DNA of 64,000 nt from an uncultured Parvularculaceae bacterium (GTDB lineage: Bacteria; Pseudomonadota; Alphaproteobacteria; Caulobacterales; Parvularculaceae), in the NCBI GenBank assembly GCA_913055785.1, contig CAJXLJ010000001.1:124001-188000 (forward strand), given 5' to 3'. Position 1 is the stretch's first letter, and each line of letters opens with the position of its first letter. The notes beneath the pieces were generated by a model that worked only from the letters and a program-made list of their open reading frames with translations, did no database searches and was not told the DNA's origin. A program made the translations under genes and the position numbers. Shown here piece after piece: positions 17,564 through 25,913 of the stretch.

Positions 17564-17573
17564 GTATTAATAC
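17564..17573. promoter_or_regulatory. Palindrome GTATTAATAC upstream of hisG
   Basis: A perfect 10-bp palindrome about 90 bases upstream of the hisG start codon. It shares TTAATAC with the larger palindrome in front of the TrpR/YerC-type gene (18023-18040). A shared operator for that regulator is inference from sequence likeness and position. Confidence 0.4.
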
Positions 17574-17632
17574 GTTGGAACATTCAATTGAACCTTGCCC
17601 GGATGTCGTTTTGCATCGGTCATCGGAGGAGT

Positions 17633-17947
17633 TCACGCGTGAAGGCGATCGAGCACCAGGCGATAGCCCTGATGGGCCTCCTCGCGCAGAAACCGGGCGA
17701 CGCGCCCGATCGTCGTGGTCGACGCGCCGGTCTCGGCCGCGATCTCGCGGTAAGAGCGCCCGCCGGCGTCAAGCATTCGCGCGATGCGCCAACGCTCGGC
17801 GAAGGCTTCCAGCTCGGCCGGTGTCGCAAGGTCGCGCAGAAACCGCGCCGCCTCGGCGCCGGATTTCAGTTTGGCGAACGCATCGAACAACGCCTTTTCC
17901 TCATTGACGCGGCTGGCGTCCAGACTTCTGCGGCCGGGTCCGCGCAT
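17633..17947 (-). CDS. TrpR/YerC-family DNA-binding protein
   Basis: A 104-residue protein of the Trp-repressor superfamily, YerC/YecD branch. The segment F-L-R-D-L-A-T-P-A-E-L-E-A-F-A-E-R-W (36-53) and the helix-turn-helix (R-E-I-A-A-E-T-G-A-S-T-T-T-I-G-R-V, about 67-83) are diagnostic. TrpR binds tryptophan, and some YerC-type proteins have been proposed as histidine-pathway regulators. It sits directly upstream of hisG on the same strand, with palindromes in front of both genes. A role in histidine control is therefore plausible but unproven. Confidence 0.8.
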   Translation of the reverse strand: MRGPGRRSLDASRVNEEKALFDAFAKLKSGAEAARFLRDLATPAELEAFAERWRIARMLDAGGRSYREIAAETGASTTTIGRVARFLREEAHQGYRLVLDRLHA

Positions 17948-18022
17948 AATCGCCTCCGCTCTTGCCTATCGAGGCTGCATCACAGCCTGACGCGCATTTC
18001 ACTACGTCCCTGTTGTTATGGC

Positions 18023-18040
18023 GTGTTAATACATTAACAC
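18023..18040. promoter_or_regulatory. Perfect palindrome upstream of the TrpR/YerC-type gene
   Basis: GTGTTAAT-AC-ATTAACAC is a perfect 8-bp inverted repeat around two bases. It lies 76 bases upstream of the regulator start codon, a good position for autoregulation. A related shorter palindrome precedes hisG. Confidence 0.55.
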
Positions 18041-18151
18041 AGTGGCCGTCAAGCGGGGCGTCCGGAAAGATTGAAAAATCCCGACAGTCCCGGCCCTCCG
18101 AATGGCTGGCGACATGCAGGCGAAAACCCTTAAAATCCCGGCCGGACCGGC

Positions 18152-18180
18152 TTGCGCGGGTTCGGCCTTTCCTCTATAGA
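18152..18180 (+). promoter_or_regulatory. Candidate sigma-70 promoter for rplY-pth
   Basis: TTGCGC (18152-18157) and TATAGA (18175-18180) are separated by 17 bases. Each is a fair match to the -35 and -10 consensus. The start codon of rplY is 85 bases downstream of the -10. Confidence 0.45.
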
Positions 18181-18264
18181 CCGCCGCTCATTCTGGAATT
18201 TATGGCCGCCGCGAGGGCTTGAAGCCCGCCGTTGCGGCTGTTTTGCATTGAGGATGCGAGCCCC

Positions 18265-18937
18265 ATGGCCGAAGCAGACGTTTTCCATTGCGAACCCCGC
18301 GAACAAACAGGTACGGGCGGCGCCCGCGCCAATCGCCGCAAAGGCTGGGTGCCTGGCGTGCTTTACGGCGGTCGCCATCCAGCTCAAGAGCAACGAGATC
18401 ATGAAGGCCTACCTCAACGGCCGCCTGCGTCCGCAGCTCGCAAAGATCGACGTGCCGGGTGAGGAAGGCCAACAGCCCGTGATCCCGCGCGCCGTGCAAA
18501 TTCATCCGGTCAAAGGCACGCCCATCCATGTCGACTTCATGCGTGTCGATGAAAAGACCCGGATCGACGTTGAGGTGCCGGTTCGCTTCATCAATGACGA
18601 AGAATCGCCAGGCCTCAAGCGCGGCGGCGTGTTGAACGTCGTGCGCCACACGATCGATGTTTACGCCCCGGCGACCGCAATCCCCGAGCACTTCGAATTC
18701 GACCTCACCGGTCTCGATATCGGCGATGCGCTGCACGTCTCCGCTGTAAAAATGCCCGAAGGCGTAACCCCGGTTACGACCGATCGCGACTTCACCATCG
18801 CCACCATTGCGGCGCCGTCTGCCGTACGCTCCGAAGAAGACGAAGCTGCGGGCGAAGAAGGCGCGGAAGCGGCTGAAGCCGCCGGTGATGAGGCCGAAGA
18901 AGGCAAAGGCGACGAAGACGGCGGCAAGGAAGACTAA
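18265..18937 (+). pseudogene. rplY: 50S ribosomal protein L25 (Ctc form), frameshifted
   Basis: L25 binds 5S rRNA. The reading starts normally (M-A-E-A-D-V-F at 18265) and runs through G-W-V-P-G-V-L-Y-G-G, a family hallmark, to about 18370. The rest of the protein (A-I-Q-L-K-S-N-E-I, then R-A-V-Q-I-H-P-V and the TL5/CTC C-terminal domain with an acidic tail) continues one frame over to 18937. The usual four to five residues between Y-G-G and V-A-I are also missing. This fits loss of about 14 nt, a length of the form 3n+2. Reading frames on both sides look intact, so the lesion is recent or a sequence error. L25 is dispensable in several bacteria. An internal ATG at 18401 could give a truncated C-terminal product. 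Confidence 0.8.
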
Positions 18938-18984
18938 GCGCCGCCTTTTTCCGTTATCCGGGGCAACCGCCAACGGAGCCGGTC

Positions 18985-19692
18985 ATGATAATACTCGTCG
19001 GCCTCGGCAATCCCGGGGAGAAATACGAGGGGCACCGGCACAATGTCGGCTTCATGGCCGTCGATGCGATCGCCGACGCTCATGGTTTCGGGCCGCCTCG
19101 CTCCAAATTTCAGGCGGAAATACGCGAAGGCTTCCTGAACGGTCCCGGGGCGCGCGAAAAAGCGCTCACCTTAAAACCCCAGACATATATGAACGAATCC
19201 GGTCAGGCGGTGCGCGCCGCCGCGGATTTTTACAAGCTGGAGCCGAAAGATGTGGTCGTCTTCTATGACGAGCTGGATCTCGCACCCGGCAAGGTCAGAG
19301 TGAAAACAGGCGGCGGCGCGGCGGGCCATAACGGCATCCGTTCGATCGACGCCCATCTCGGTAACGACTTCCGCCGCGTCAGGATCGGCATCGGGCATCC
19401 CGGCGACAAGGCGAAAGTGACGGGTCATGTACTCGGCAACTTCGCAAAGGCCGACCACGACTGGCTCGATCCCCTGCTCTGCGCCATCGCCCGATCGGCG
19501 CCGTTCCTGACAAGCGACGACCAGCGGTTTGCGACCGATGTCGCGCAGGCTCTTGCGCCCAACCGCAAAGAAGCGGCGCCCGCGCCGGAAGAAACCGCGC
19601 CTTCGATTTCGACGAAAAAATCAGCAGACGAAGGAGCCAAGACCGGCCCCTTCGCCGCGCTCGGCAAACTCTTCAAGAACAAGAACGACTGA
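18985..19692 (+). CDS. pth: Peptidyl-tRNA hydrolase
   Basis: A 235-residue enzyme that frees tRNA from drop-off peptidyl-tRNA. The catalytic set is intact: N9, H19 (in H-R-H-N-V-G-F), N70 (T-Y-M-N-E-S-G), D95 (F-Y-D-E-L-D-L) and N116 (G-H-N-G-I-R-S). It is about 40 residues longer than E. coli Pth because of a Pro/Ala/Lys-rich C-terminal tail, common in alphaproteobacteria. It follows rplY by 47 bases, the usual pairing. Confidence 0.96.
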   Translation: MIILVGLGNPGEKYEGHRHNVGFMAVDAIADAHGFGPPRSKFQAEIREGFLNGPGAREKALTLKPQTYMNESGQAVRAAADFYKLEPKDVVVFYDELDLAPGKVRVKTGGGAAGHNGIRSIDAHLGNDFRRVRIGIGHPGDKAKVTGHVLGNFAKADHDWLDPLLCAIARSAPFLTSDDQRFATDVAQALAPNRKEAAPAPEETAPSISTKKSADEGAKTGPFAALGKLFKNKND

Positions 19693-19794
19693 TCGCCGCC
19701 TTTTGAAACCTTACTCCAGGGCGTAAATCGCTAGTCATCGCGAACGTTGCGCTTCTTCAGGTACACATCGCCCGCCTCGACCGGCAACCGCCAA

Positions 19795-20928
19795 CTATTC
19801 CGGCGGGTCAAGCACTCCCGCGATAAACGGAAGAATGATCGCTGACATCCGATCGGGAACGTGGATACGGTGATCCCCCTGGTAAACGTCCAGGCGGTGC
19901 GGAATCCGATATTCCGTTAGCCGGTTCGAAAATTTGGCTGTCGCAACCGGAATATGCATGAACTGATCGGAAACGCCGTACTCAATACCGAACGCGCGCA
20001 ACTTCTTCAGGGCATTCCCGTGCATGCTGATCCGATGCAGCGGTAACCGCTCCCTCAGCGCGGCATAGGCTTCCTGATCCAGCACCACCTCGCCGCGAAC
20101 GGTCGAGAACGGAAAACTTGTGTAAAGCGGCGGTTTATCCGGAGCCGGATTGAACGAAGTGAGGAAAGACAACGCCGCCGGCGCCCAGAAATCTCCGTCA
20201 TTCAAGGCCGCTAGAATCTGTTCCTGTGTTTTTAACGCCGACACGCGCCGCCAGACCTCATTTCCGAAATTGATATCCTCGCTCAAATCCAGCATGGCGG
20301 GAGAAATCGCGTAGGCGGCTGAGAACACGCCGGGCTGTTCCATCGCCAGATGTATGGCGCCGTATCCGCCCATTGAATGACCGATGACGGCGCGGCCTCC
20401 GGCGCGCGCGATCGTGCGATAACGCTTGTCGATGGCCTTGATCAGGTCATCGACAATGTAATCTTCCCAATTGCCGGATACGGACGAGTTTCGATAAAAC
20501 CCGCCGCCATACATGTTCCCTGCATCCGGCATCACAGCGATCAATTCGGGAATCTCCCCCGCGGCGATCAATTCATCGAGTCTTTCCGGCACGTTGACAA
20601 AATCGATCCCCCATGAGCGCCCGGAGTCAAAGATACCATGCAGAATATAGATGACGGGATAGTTGCGCCGGGATTGACTGTTATAGCTTGGCGGCAGGTA
20701 GATCGTTACGGATTGCCGGGTTGGCGTTTCCAGCAGGTTTCCCTTGAGAGAAGGCGCCGCGATTTCAAGACTGATCACCTCGCCTTTCGCCAGCGCCTGC
20801 TCCGTTTGCGCTTGCGCGCTTGACAGGAATGGCGGAAACGCGAGCAACATCAGGAACGCTGCGCACGCGAATTGAAGAGCGAAACTGCGCAGCATCATCG
20901 AATACGTCACATTATGAATTCGTATCAT
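19795..20928 (-). CDS. Secreted alpha/beta-hydrolase, esterase family (EstA/feruloyl-esterase-like)
   Basis: A 377-residue exported esterase. A signal peptide spans about 1-39 and ends A-Q-A. The alpha/beta fold is seen in Y-P-V-I-Y-I-L-H-G and the nucleophile elbow G-H-S-M-G-G-Y-G-A. A late D-V-Y-Q-G-D-H segment probably holds the catalytic His. The closest known types are esterase D, feruloyl esterase and trehalose mycolyltransferase-like proteins, so substrate remains open. The start is uncertain: the ATG at 20928 is preferred, with ATGs at 20898 and 20895 giving a shorter signal. It may be a type II secretion substrate, which is a guess. Confidence 0.75.
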   Translation of the reverse strand: MIRIHNVTYSMMLRSFALQFACAAFLMLLAFPPFLSSAQAQTEQALAKGEVISLEIAAPSLKGNLLETPTRQSVTIYLPPSYNSQSRRNYPVIYILHGIFDSGRSWGIDFVNVPERLDELIAAGEIPELIAVMPDAGNMYGGGFYRNSSVSGNWEDYIVDDLIKAIDKRYRTIARAGGRAVIGHSMGGYGAIHLAMEQPGVFSAAYAISPAMLDLSEDINFGNEVWRRVSALKTQEQILAALNDGDFWAPAALSFLTSFNPAPDKPPLYTSFPFSTVRGEVVLDQEAYAALRERLPLHRISMHGNALKKLRAFGIEYGVSDQFMHIPVATAKFSNRLTEYRIPHRLDVYQGDHRIHVPDRMSAIILPFIAGVLDPPE

Positions 20929-21190
20929 GTTATCGCTTTCAACCCCCTTTATTCTCATTGTCGTTCGCACTTTAATCCTGACGGACAGGGGCCGTATAGC
21001 GCAGGATCTTGCGTCCGGTCCGGCGAAAGGGGCGGCCTGTCGCGCCGGGATTGGCCTCAGAGCCGCCATTGGCGGAACTGGGCGTCTCAGCCCCTCACCC
21101 GACATTGCTCGAGGCGTCCTCAAATCGCCTGTTTACCGCTGGATCATTCTGGGTTAGGCCGCCTCTTCATTTTCAAGGACGGAAGATTCC

Positions 21191-22288
21191 ATGGGCTTCA
21201 AATGCGGCATTGTGGGCCTGCCGAATGTCGGCAAGTCGACGCTTTTCAACGCGCTGACCAAGACGGCGGCGGCGCAGGCGGCGAATTATCCCTTCTGCAC
21301 CATCGAACCGAATGTCGGCGATGTCGCCGTACCGGAACCGCGCCTTAAAAAGCTCGCCGAAATCGCCGGTTCGAAAGAGATCATCCCCGCCCGCATGCAG
21401 TTCGTCGATATCGCCGGCCTCGTCAAAGGCGCCTCGAAAGGCGAAGGCCTCGGCAACCAGTTCCTCGCCAATATCCGCGAGGTCGATGCTGTCGCCTATG
21501 TGCTTCGCTGTTTTGATGACGACGACATCACCCATGTCGCAGGCAAGATCGACCCGATCGCCGATTTCGAAGTGGTCGAGACCGAGCTGATGCTCGCCGA
21601 CATGGAAAGCCTCGAAAAGCGCCGCGCGAATCTCGAGAAAAAAGCCAAGGGACAGGACAAGGAAGCCAAGGCGGCGCTTGTCCTTGTCAACAAGGCTCTG
21701 GAGGTCCTGCGTGAAGGCCGTCCCGCCCGGACGGTCGAGATCGACCATGAAGACAAGAAGGCGTGGCTCGGTCTGCAATTGCTGACGTCAAAGCCCGTCC
21801 TGTTTGTCGCCAATGTGGATGAGAACGCAGCAGCAGACGGCAACGCCTACTCACGCGATGTCGAAAACCGCGCCGGCGAGGAAGCGGCGGCGGCTGTCGT
21901 CATATCCGCCAAGATCGAATCCGAACTCGCGCAACTCGACGACGCCGAACAGGCTGAATACCTCGAAACCCTGGGGCTCGCCGAACCGGGCCTCAATCGC
22001 CTTATCCGCACCGGCTATGACTTGTTAGGCCTGCAAACCTATTTCACCGCCGGCCCGAAGGAAGCGCGCGCATGGACGATCCGCCGCGGCGCGACCGCGC
22101 CGCAGGCGGCTGGCGTCATCCACACCGATTTCGAGGACGGCTTCATCCGCGCCGAGACGATTTCGTTTGACGACTATGTATCGCTTAACGGCGAACAGGG
22201 CGCAAAGGAAGCCGGCAAGATGCGCCTTGAAGGCCGCGACTATATCGTCCGCGACGGCGACGTGATGCATTTCAGGTTCAACAAGTAA
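21191..22288 (+). CDS. ychF: Redox-regulated ATPase YchF (OLA1 family)
   Basis: A 365-residue P-loop protein. G9-L-P-N-V-G-K-S-T17 is the Walker A motif and [16 protein letters not shown] is the switch II region. The changed G4 motif of this family lets it prefer ATP to GTP. A coiled-coil insert lies at about 125-185 and a TGS domain fills the last 85 residues. It associates with ribosomes and responds to oxidative stress. The gap before it (20929-21190) shows no promoter I would defend. Confidence 0.96.
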   Translation: MGFKCGIVGLPNVGKSTLFNALTKTAAAQAANYPFCTIEPNVGDVAVPEPRLKKLAEIAGSKEIIPARMQFVDIAGLVKGASKGEGLGNQFLANIREVDAVAYVLRCFDDDDITHVAGKIDPIADFEVVETELMLADMESLEKRRANLEKKAKGQDKEAKAALVLVNKALEVLREGRPARTVEIDHEDKKAWLGLQLLTSKPVLFVANVDENAAADGNAYSRDVENRAGEEAAAAVVISAKIESELAQLDDAEQAEYLETLGLAEPGLNRLIRTGYDLLGLQTYFTAGPKEARAWTIRRGATAPQAAGVIHTDFEDGFIRAETISFDDYVSLNGEQGAKEAGKMRLEGRDYIVRDGDVMHFRFNK

Positions 22289-22384
22289 ATCCAAATCGCG
22301 AGGAAATAGCCGGCTGGACCAATTTCAGAAGCATTTCCGTCAGTCATTGGAATGCATACGCCCCGGTGTTTTCTCTGACCATGC

Positions 22385-23137
22385 CTAGCGCTTGAAGCCT
22401 ACCGCCATCCAGTCCCAGGGCGGCGCCGATTTGAGGTTTCGGGGCGCATTGTCGAGCATTTCGCTCCAGGGATAGGAGACCCGGGACAGCGCGATATCGC
22501 TCAGGCTGCAGCGTTCGAGCAGTTCGCTCAGTTCGTCAGCCATATAGTGCTTGGTCTTGACGCCGCCGACCCGGACGACGCCTTCGGGCAAGGATGCGAT
22601 TTCTTCCCTGATCCAGCCTTTCACGTCTCGGAGCGCGAGATCGCGCGCAACGCCGTCCTTGATCTGGCAATTGAATGCAACCTGATAGACCCGAAGCGCC
22701 GATTCAAATGACGGCGCAATGAACACTGCAGCGCCGCCTTTTTTTACGTTTCGAATGACGTTCCGCGCAATCCGTTCACGTAGTTTGGCGTCATCAGCGA
22801 TCAACACATTGGCGCAGAAGGCCACATCGCAAGGGTAGCGTTTCGCACGCGCGGCGCCGAGATCGGCCCATTCGTAGGAGATGTTGGCGGCGCGCGTAAG
22901 GTCACGGGCCCTTGCAAGCAGGTCTTTTGAGAAATCCAGCCCCAGCACCGCTCCGAAATACGGCGCTACCGCTCGGGTCACCGCCCCGGCGCCGCAGCCG
23001 AAATCCACCGCCTGCTTTTTCTTGCCGCCGAGACGGCTCGCGGTTTTCAGGATAACGCCGTCGAGGTCGCAATCGCTGATTTCGAGAACGTCCGTCGAAA
23101 AATTCTTCGCCAGCGCGTCCCAGTATTTCTGCTTCAT
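22385..23137 (-). CDS. Class I SAM-dependent methyltransferase
   Basis: A 250-residue Rossmann-fold methyltransferase. The SAM-binding motif V-D-F-G-C-G-A-G-A-V is near 44-53, with the acidic residue of motif II in V-L-G-L-D-F-S at about 65-71. The N-terminus (Y-W-D-A-L-A-K-N-F) is typical of small-molecule methyltransferases. Its start overlaps the stop of the MTA phosphorylase gene by 4 bp (ATGA). The coupling to a gene that recycles a SAM by-product is suggestive, but the substrate is unknown. Confidence 0.8.
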   Translation of the reverse strand: MKQKYWDALAKNFSTDVLEISDCDLDGVILKTASRLGGKKKQAVDFGCGAGAVTRAVAPYFGAVLGLDFSKDLLARARDLTRAANISYEWADLGAARAKRYPCDVAFCANVLIADDAKLRERIARNVIRNVKKGGAAVFIAPSFESALRVYQVAFNCQIKDGVARDLALRDVKGWIREEIASLPEGVVRVGGVKTKHYMADELSELLERCSLSDIALSRVSYPWSEMLDNAPRNLKSAPPWDWMAVGFKR

Positions 23138-24030
23138 GAGTCCATTCTATGTTTCGCCAGAAACCGCCCGGCGATAGCATCGAGTTTCTCTGTCATCGCC
23201 GGATCGCATGCATCAGGCGCAGTGATGACCGCCATGTCGAGCACCGTATCGATCCCTGACGGCGACGGTTCCCGCTCAACGCCGAGACGCGCGGCGACAT
23301 CGGCGACAAGGCGTTTGGCGTTCTCGGTATTCGCGTGCATCGTCGCCAGAATGTCACCTACCTCAACCGGTTTTTCACCGACACGCCAGCAATCATAGTC
23401 CGTCACCATCGCGACGGTTGCGTAAGGAAGTTCAGCCTCGCGGGCGAGCTTGGCTTCCGGCATGTTGGTCATGCCGATCACGTCGCAATCCCACGACTGG
23501 TAAAGCTCGGATTCCGCACGGGATGAAAATTGCGGGCCGTCCATGGCGACATAAACGCCGCCGCGCTGATGCTGAATGTTCAGCGCCTTGCATGAGGCTT
23601 CGAGCGCGTCGCCGAGCGTCGGACATACGGGCTCAGCCATTGAAACATGCGCGACGAACCCGGGTCCGAAGAAGCTTTTCTCTCTTGCCGTTGTCCGGTC
23701 AATGAACTGGTCCACCAGAACGAAAGTTCCGGGCGACAGTTCCTCGCGAAACGATCCGCATGCGGAAACCGAAATAATGTCGGTAACCCCGACGCGCTTC
23801 ATGGCGTCAATGTTGGCGCGATAGTTGATGTGTGAAGGCGGCAGCCTGTGCCCCGCCCCGTGCCGCGCAAGAAAAATGGCTTCAACGCCGGCAAGCTTGC
23901 CGCAGATGAGCGCATCCGACGGCGGCCCCCAGGGCGTTTCCACCTCGACATGTTCGGCGCCTTCGAGCGCATCCATAGCGTAAAGGCCCGACCCGCCGAT
24001 GATGCCGAGAACGCGTTTTGATCGAGACAT
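23134..24030 (-). CDS. mtnP: S-methyl-5'-thioadenosine phosphorylase
   Basis: A 298-residue enzyme of the purine-nucleoside-phosphorylase family that splits methylthioadenosine to adenine and methylthioribose-1-phosphate, returning polyamine and SAM waste to methionine. G-I-I-G-G-S-G-L-Y at 9-17 forms the phosphate site. R-H-G-A-G-H-R-L-P-P-S-H-I-N-Y and M-T-N-M-P-E-A-K-L-A-R-E-A are family signatures. The family also contains 6-oxopurine phosphorylases; the N-M-P-E-A region favours MTAP. No other mtn genes are in the window. Confidence 0.92.
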   Translation of the reverse strand: MSRSKRVLGIIGGSGLYAMDALEGAEHVEVETPWGPPSDALICGKLAGVEAIFLARHGAGHRLPPSHINYRANIDAMKRVGVTDIISVSACGSFREELSPGTFVLVDQFIDRTTAREKSFFGPGFVAHVSMAEPVCPTLGDALEASCKALNIQHQRGGVYVAMDGPQFSSRAESELYQSWDCDVIGMTNMPEAKLAREAELPYATVAMVTDYDCWRVGEKPVEVGDILATMHANTENAKRLVADVAARLGVEREPSPSGIDTVLDMAVITAPDACDPAMTEKLDAIAGRFLAKHRMDS

Positions 24031-24052
24031 GTTCCGTCCTCGCTGTTTCCAT

Positions 24053-24532
24053 TCACCAGAGGTCTAACACAGGCCGGTTGGTCATCAGCCATAATATAGC
24101 CAGTACGGCGAAGAAAGCCGGAAACCCAAAGGCGAACCAGAGGCGGTATAGCCTGTGATATTCATCAGGCAGGGGGCCGTTTGCTTTCGCCGCCGCCTCG
24201 ACGAGCGTTTTCATGCGCACTTGCATCCACACCACCGGCAGCCAGAATGCGCCCGTCAGGACATAGAGAAGCAGCGACAGGACCAGCCACCCTTCGCTGA
24301 GCCGCCATCCGATCAACGACGCCAGGAGAAGGCCGGTAATCGGCTGCACGACAACCGCCGAGGCGGTGAAGAGATAATCGGCGATGACGACAACGCGCGC
24401 CGTATGCGCGATAAGCCGTGCGTCCTTTGTGCGGTGGGCCATCACCATGAAAAAAGCGATCCCGACGCCGGTCCCGAGCAATACCGCCGCGCCGATGATG
24501 TGCAGCCAGCGCAAAAAAGGCAACCAGTCCAC
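24053..24532 (-). CDS. DUF2269-family membrane protein
   Basis: A 159-residue protein with four membrane helices, opening W-L-P-F-L-R-W-L-H-I-I-G-A-A-V-L-L-G-T-G, the DUF2269 hallmark. A short conserved Y-H-R-L-Y-R-L-W-F-A-F-G-F-P segment precedes the last helix. The start is a GTG whose first base is the last base of the upstream TAG (1-base overlap), so the two genes are coupled. Proteins of this kind are often encoded with NAD-binding SDR-DoxX fusions. The function is unknown. Confidence 0.8.
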   Translation of the reverse strand: MDWLPFLRWLHIIGAAVLLGTGVGIAFFMVMAHRTKDARLIAHTARVVVIADYLFTASAVVVQPITGLLLASLIGWRLSEGWLVLSLLLYVLTGAFWLPVVWMQVRMKTLVEAAAKANGPLPDEYHRLYRLWFAFGFPAFFAVLAILWLMTNRPVLDLW

Positions 24533-25839
24533 TAGCGCTCTCCCGACAGCATTGCGGCGGCTAAAGCCAGGACCATGACAGGTGGAATTTTGACCAACGG
24601 CCCCAGCGGATCGCCCCACAATGACGGCGTCAGCCATGTTCCCAGAACGAGATAAGCGGCTGACAGCAACACCATGCCGAAAGCCGCGCCTCTCGCCAAA
24701 GGGCGCAACAGGATTGCGGCGCCGAGCGCCATATCGAGTACAGCCCCGCCAATCACCATCAGACGCGAGAGCCGATCGCCCACAACCGCCGACAGATTTG
24801 CAATGGCGGCGTCGAGACGCCAGAGCCCGATCAGACCGGAAGAAATGAAAAAGATACTGAGGGTCAGGATCAGAACCGGCAAAAGCAGTTGAACCCGGGC
24901 ATAAAGCCGCTCCTGCGACGCAGCAGGCATGGAAGCGAGAATACTTTCAAGAGGTTTGACCCGCCGTCCGGTCGCTGAGGCCCAGGGCGCCGGATCGCCG
25001 ATTACATCCTTCTCGAGAACTTTAAGCGCCGTCGTGCGCAGCGCTGGCCTCCATCCGAACCATCCTGCGAGATCGCCCAAACGCGCCGCAAGAGAGCCGA
25101 AGAACCCTGGAACAGTGAACTGCGCGCGCGCCGGCGCAAAACCGAGCCAGCGCCGGTGCTGCGCTACGATTTCGGCGAGGCGAAAGGCTTCTTCGCTGAC
25201 AAGATCGTAGTCGCGCCGCGCGTGAGCCCCGCCTTCAAGACAATCCGCAACCGCCTCGCCGATCTCTACAGCCGATACGACCTGCAGGCGCGCATCCGGC
25301 AGCGCCAGCGGCTGCAGCCACGGGATCGCGGCCAACATGCGTATCAGCGCCGTGCCGCCATAAGCCGTACGGACGATAACCAGACCGGGCTTCAGGATCG
25401 TCCAGTTTAAGCCGCTGCCGCGGAGGAAGGCGTCGGCGCGGGCTTTCGAGCGCATGAACTCGGTCGATGCCCCCTCCTCTGCGCCGGGCGCAGAGATTTG
25501 CACAAAACCGCTCACGCCCGCCTTCTCGCACGCGCTAATCAGAGCGCGAATGGCCGTGTCCTGAACGGCGGCGACATGGTCGCGAAGTCCGTCCTGCAGG
25601 GCGCCGGAAGCGTTCACCACCGCATCGAACCCGGCGACGAGATCGCGCCATTCGTCAGCGGACTCGAGCCGGGCGATATCCGCCTCGATTGCAGGAACGC
25701 CCGGCAGCAGCCTCGCCGCCTTCCGTTTCGACCGGACCAGCCCGGTGACTTCATGACCGCGCTCGCGCAAGGCATGCGCAACCTCAGTCCCAATAAGCCC
25801 GTATGCGCCAAGAACCAGAACGCGTTTTTGCTTCGTCAT
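24532..25839 (-). CDS. SDR/NmrA-like NAD(P)-binding protein fused to a DoxX-like membrane domain
   Basis: A 435-residue two-part protein. The N-terminal domain (about 1-290) is an extended or atypical SDR with the nucleotide motif G11-A-Y-G-L-I-G17 and a long substrate region. The canonical Tyr-x3-Lys is not obvious. The C-terminal domain (about 322-432) has four membrane helices of DoxX/DUF4149-like character. Such fusions may link a cytosolic redox or quinone-binding domain to the inner membrane. It is coupled to the DUF2269 gene downstream. The exact reaction is unknown. Confidence 0.78.
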   Translation of the reverse strand: MTKQKRVLVLGAYGLIGTEVAHALRERGHEVTGLVRSKRKAARLLPGVPAIEADIARLESADEWRDLVAGFDAVVNASGALQDGLRDHVAAVQDTAIRALISACEKAGVSGFVQISAPGAEEGASTEFMRSKARADAFLRGSGLNWTILKPGLVIVRTAYGGTALIRMLAAIPWLQPLALPDARLQVVSAVEIGEAVADCLEGGAHARRDYDLVSEEAFRLAEIVAQHRRWLGFAPARAQFTVPGFFGSLAARLGDLAGWFGWRPALRTTALKVLEKDVIGDPAPWASATGRRVKPLESILASMPAASQERLYARVQLLLPVLILTLSIFFISSGLIGLWRLDAAIANLSAVVGDRLSRLMVIGGAVLDMALGAAILLRPLARGAAFGMVLLSAAYLVLGTWLTPSLWGDPLGPLVKIPPVMVLALAAAMLSGER

Positions 25840-25851
25840 GAACGACCCGCC

Positions 25852-25887
25852 AAAAGAAAACCGGCGCCACAGTTTATGCGGCGCCGG
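25852..25887 (-). terminator. Intrinsic terminator of the petABC operon
   Basis: On the minus strand an 8-bp perfect GC stem (CCGGCGCC / GGCGCCGG) with an 11-nt loop is followed by TTTTCTTTT. It starts 27 bases after the petC stop codon. It is the clearest terminator in this part of the window. Confidence 0.88.
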
Positions 25888-25913
25888 CTCAAATCCAAAA
25901 CGTCAGCCCTGAC

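Larger units (their letters stand above)
17948..18264. other. Divergent intergenic region with regulatory signals
   Basis: This 317-base gap between the TrpR/YerC-type gene and rplY holds no gene I can support. It contains the 8-2-8 palindrome at 18023-18040 near the regulator gene and a sigma-70-like promoter facing rplY at 18152-18180. The rest shows no clear structure. Confidence 0.6.

Noticed and set aside
18265-18937. Programmed frameshift in rplY
   Set aside because: There is no slippery run or downstream structure at the junction, and several expected residues are missing, so deletion or sequence error is more likely.
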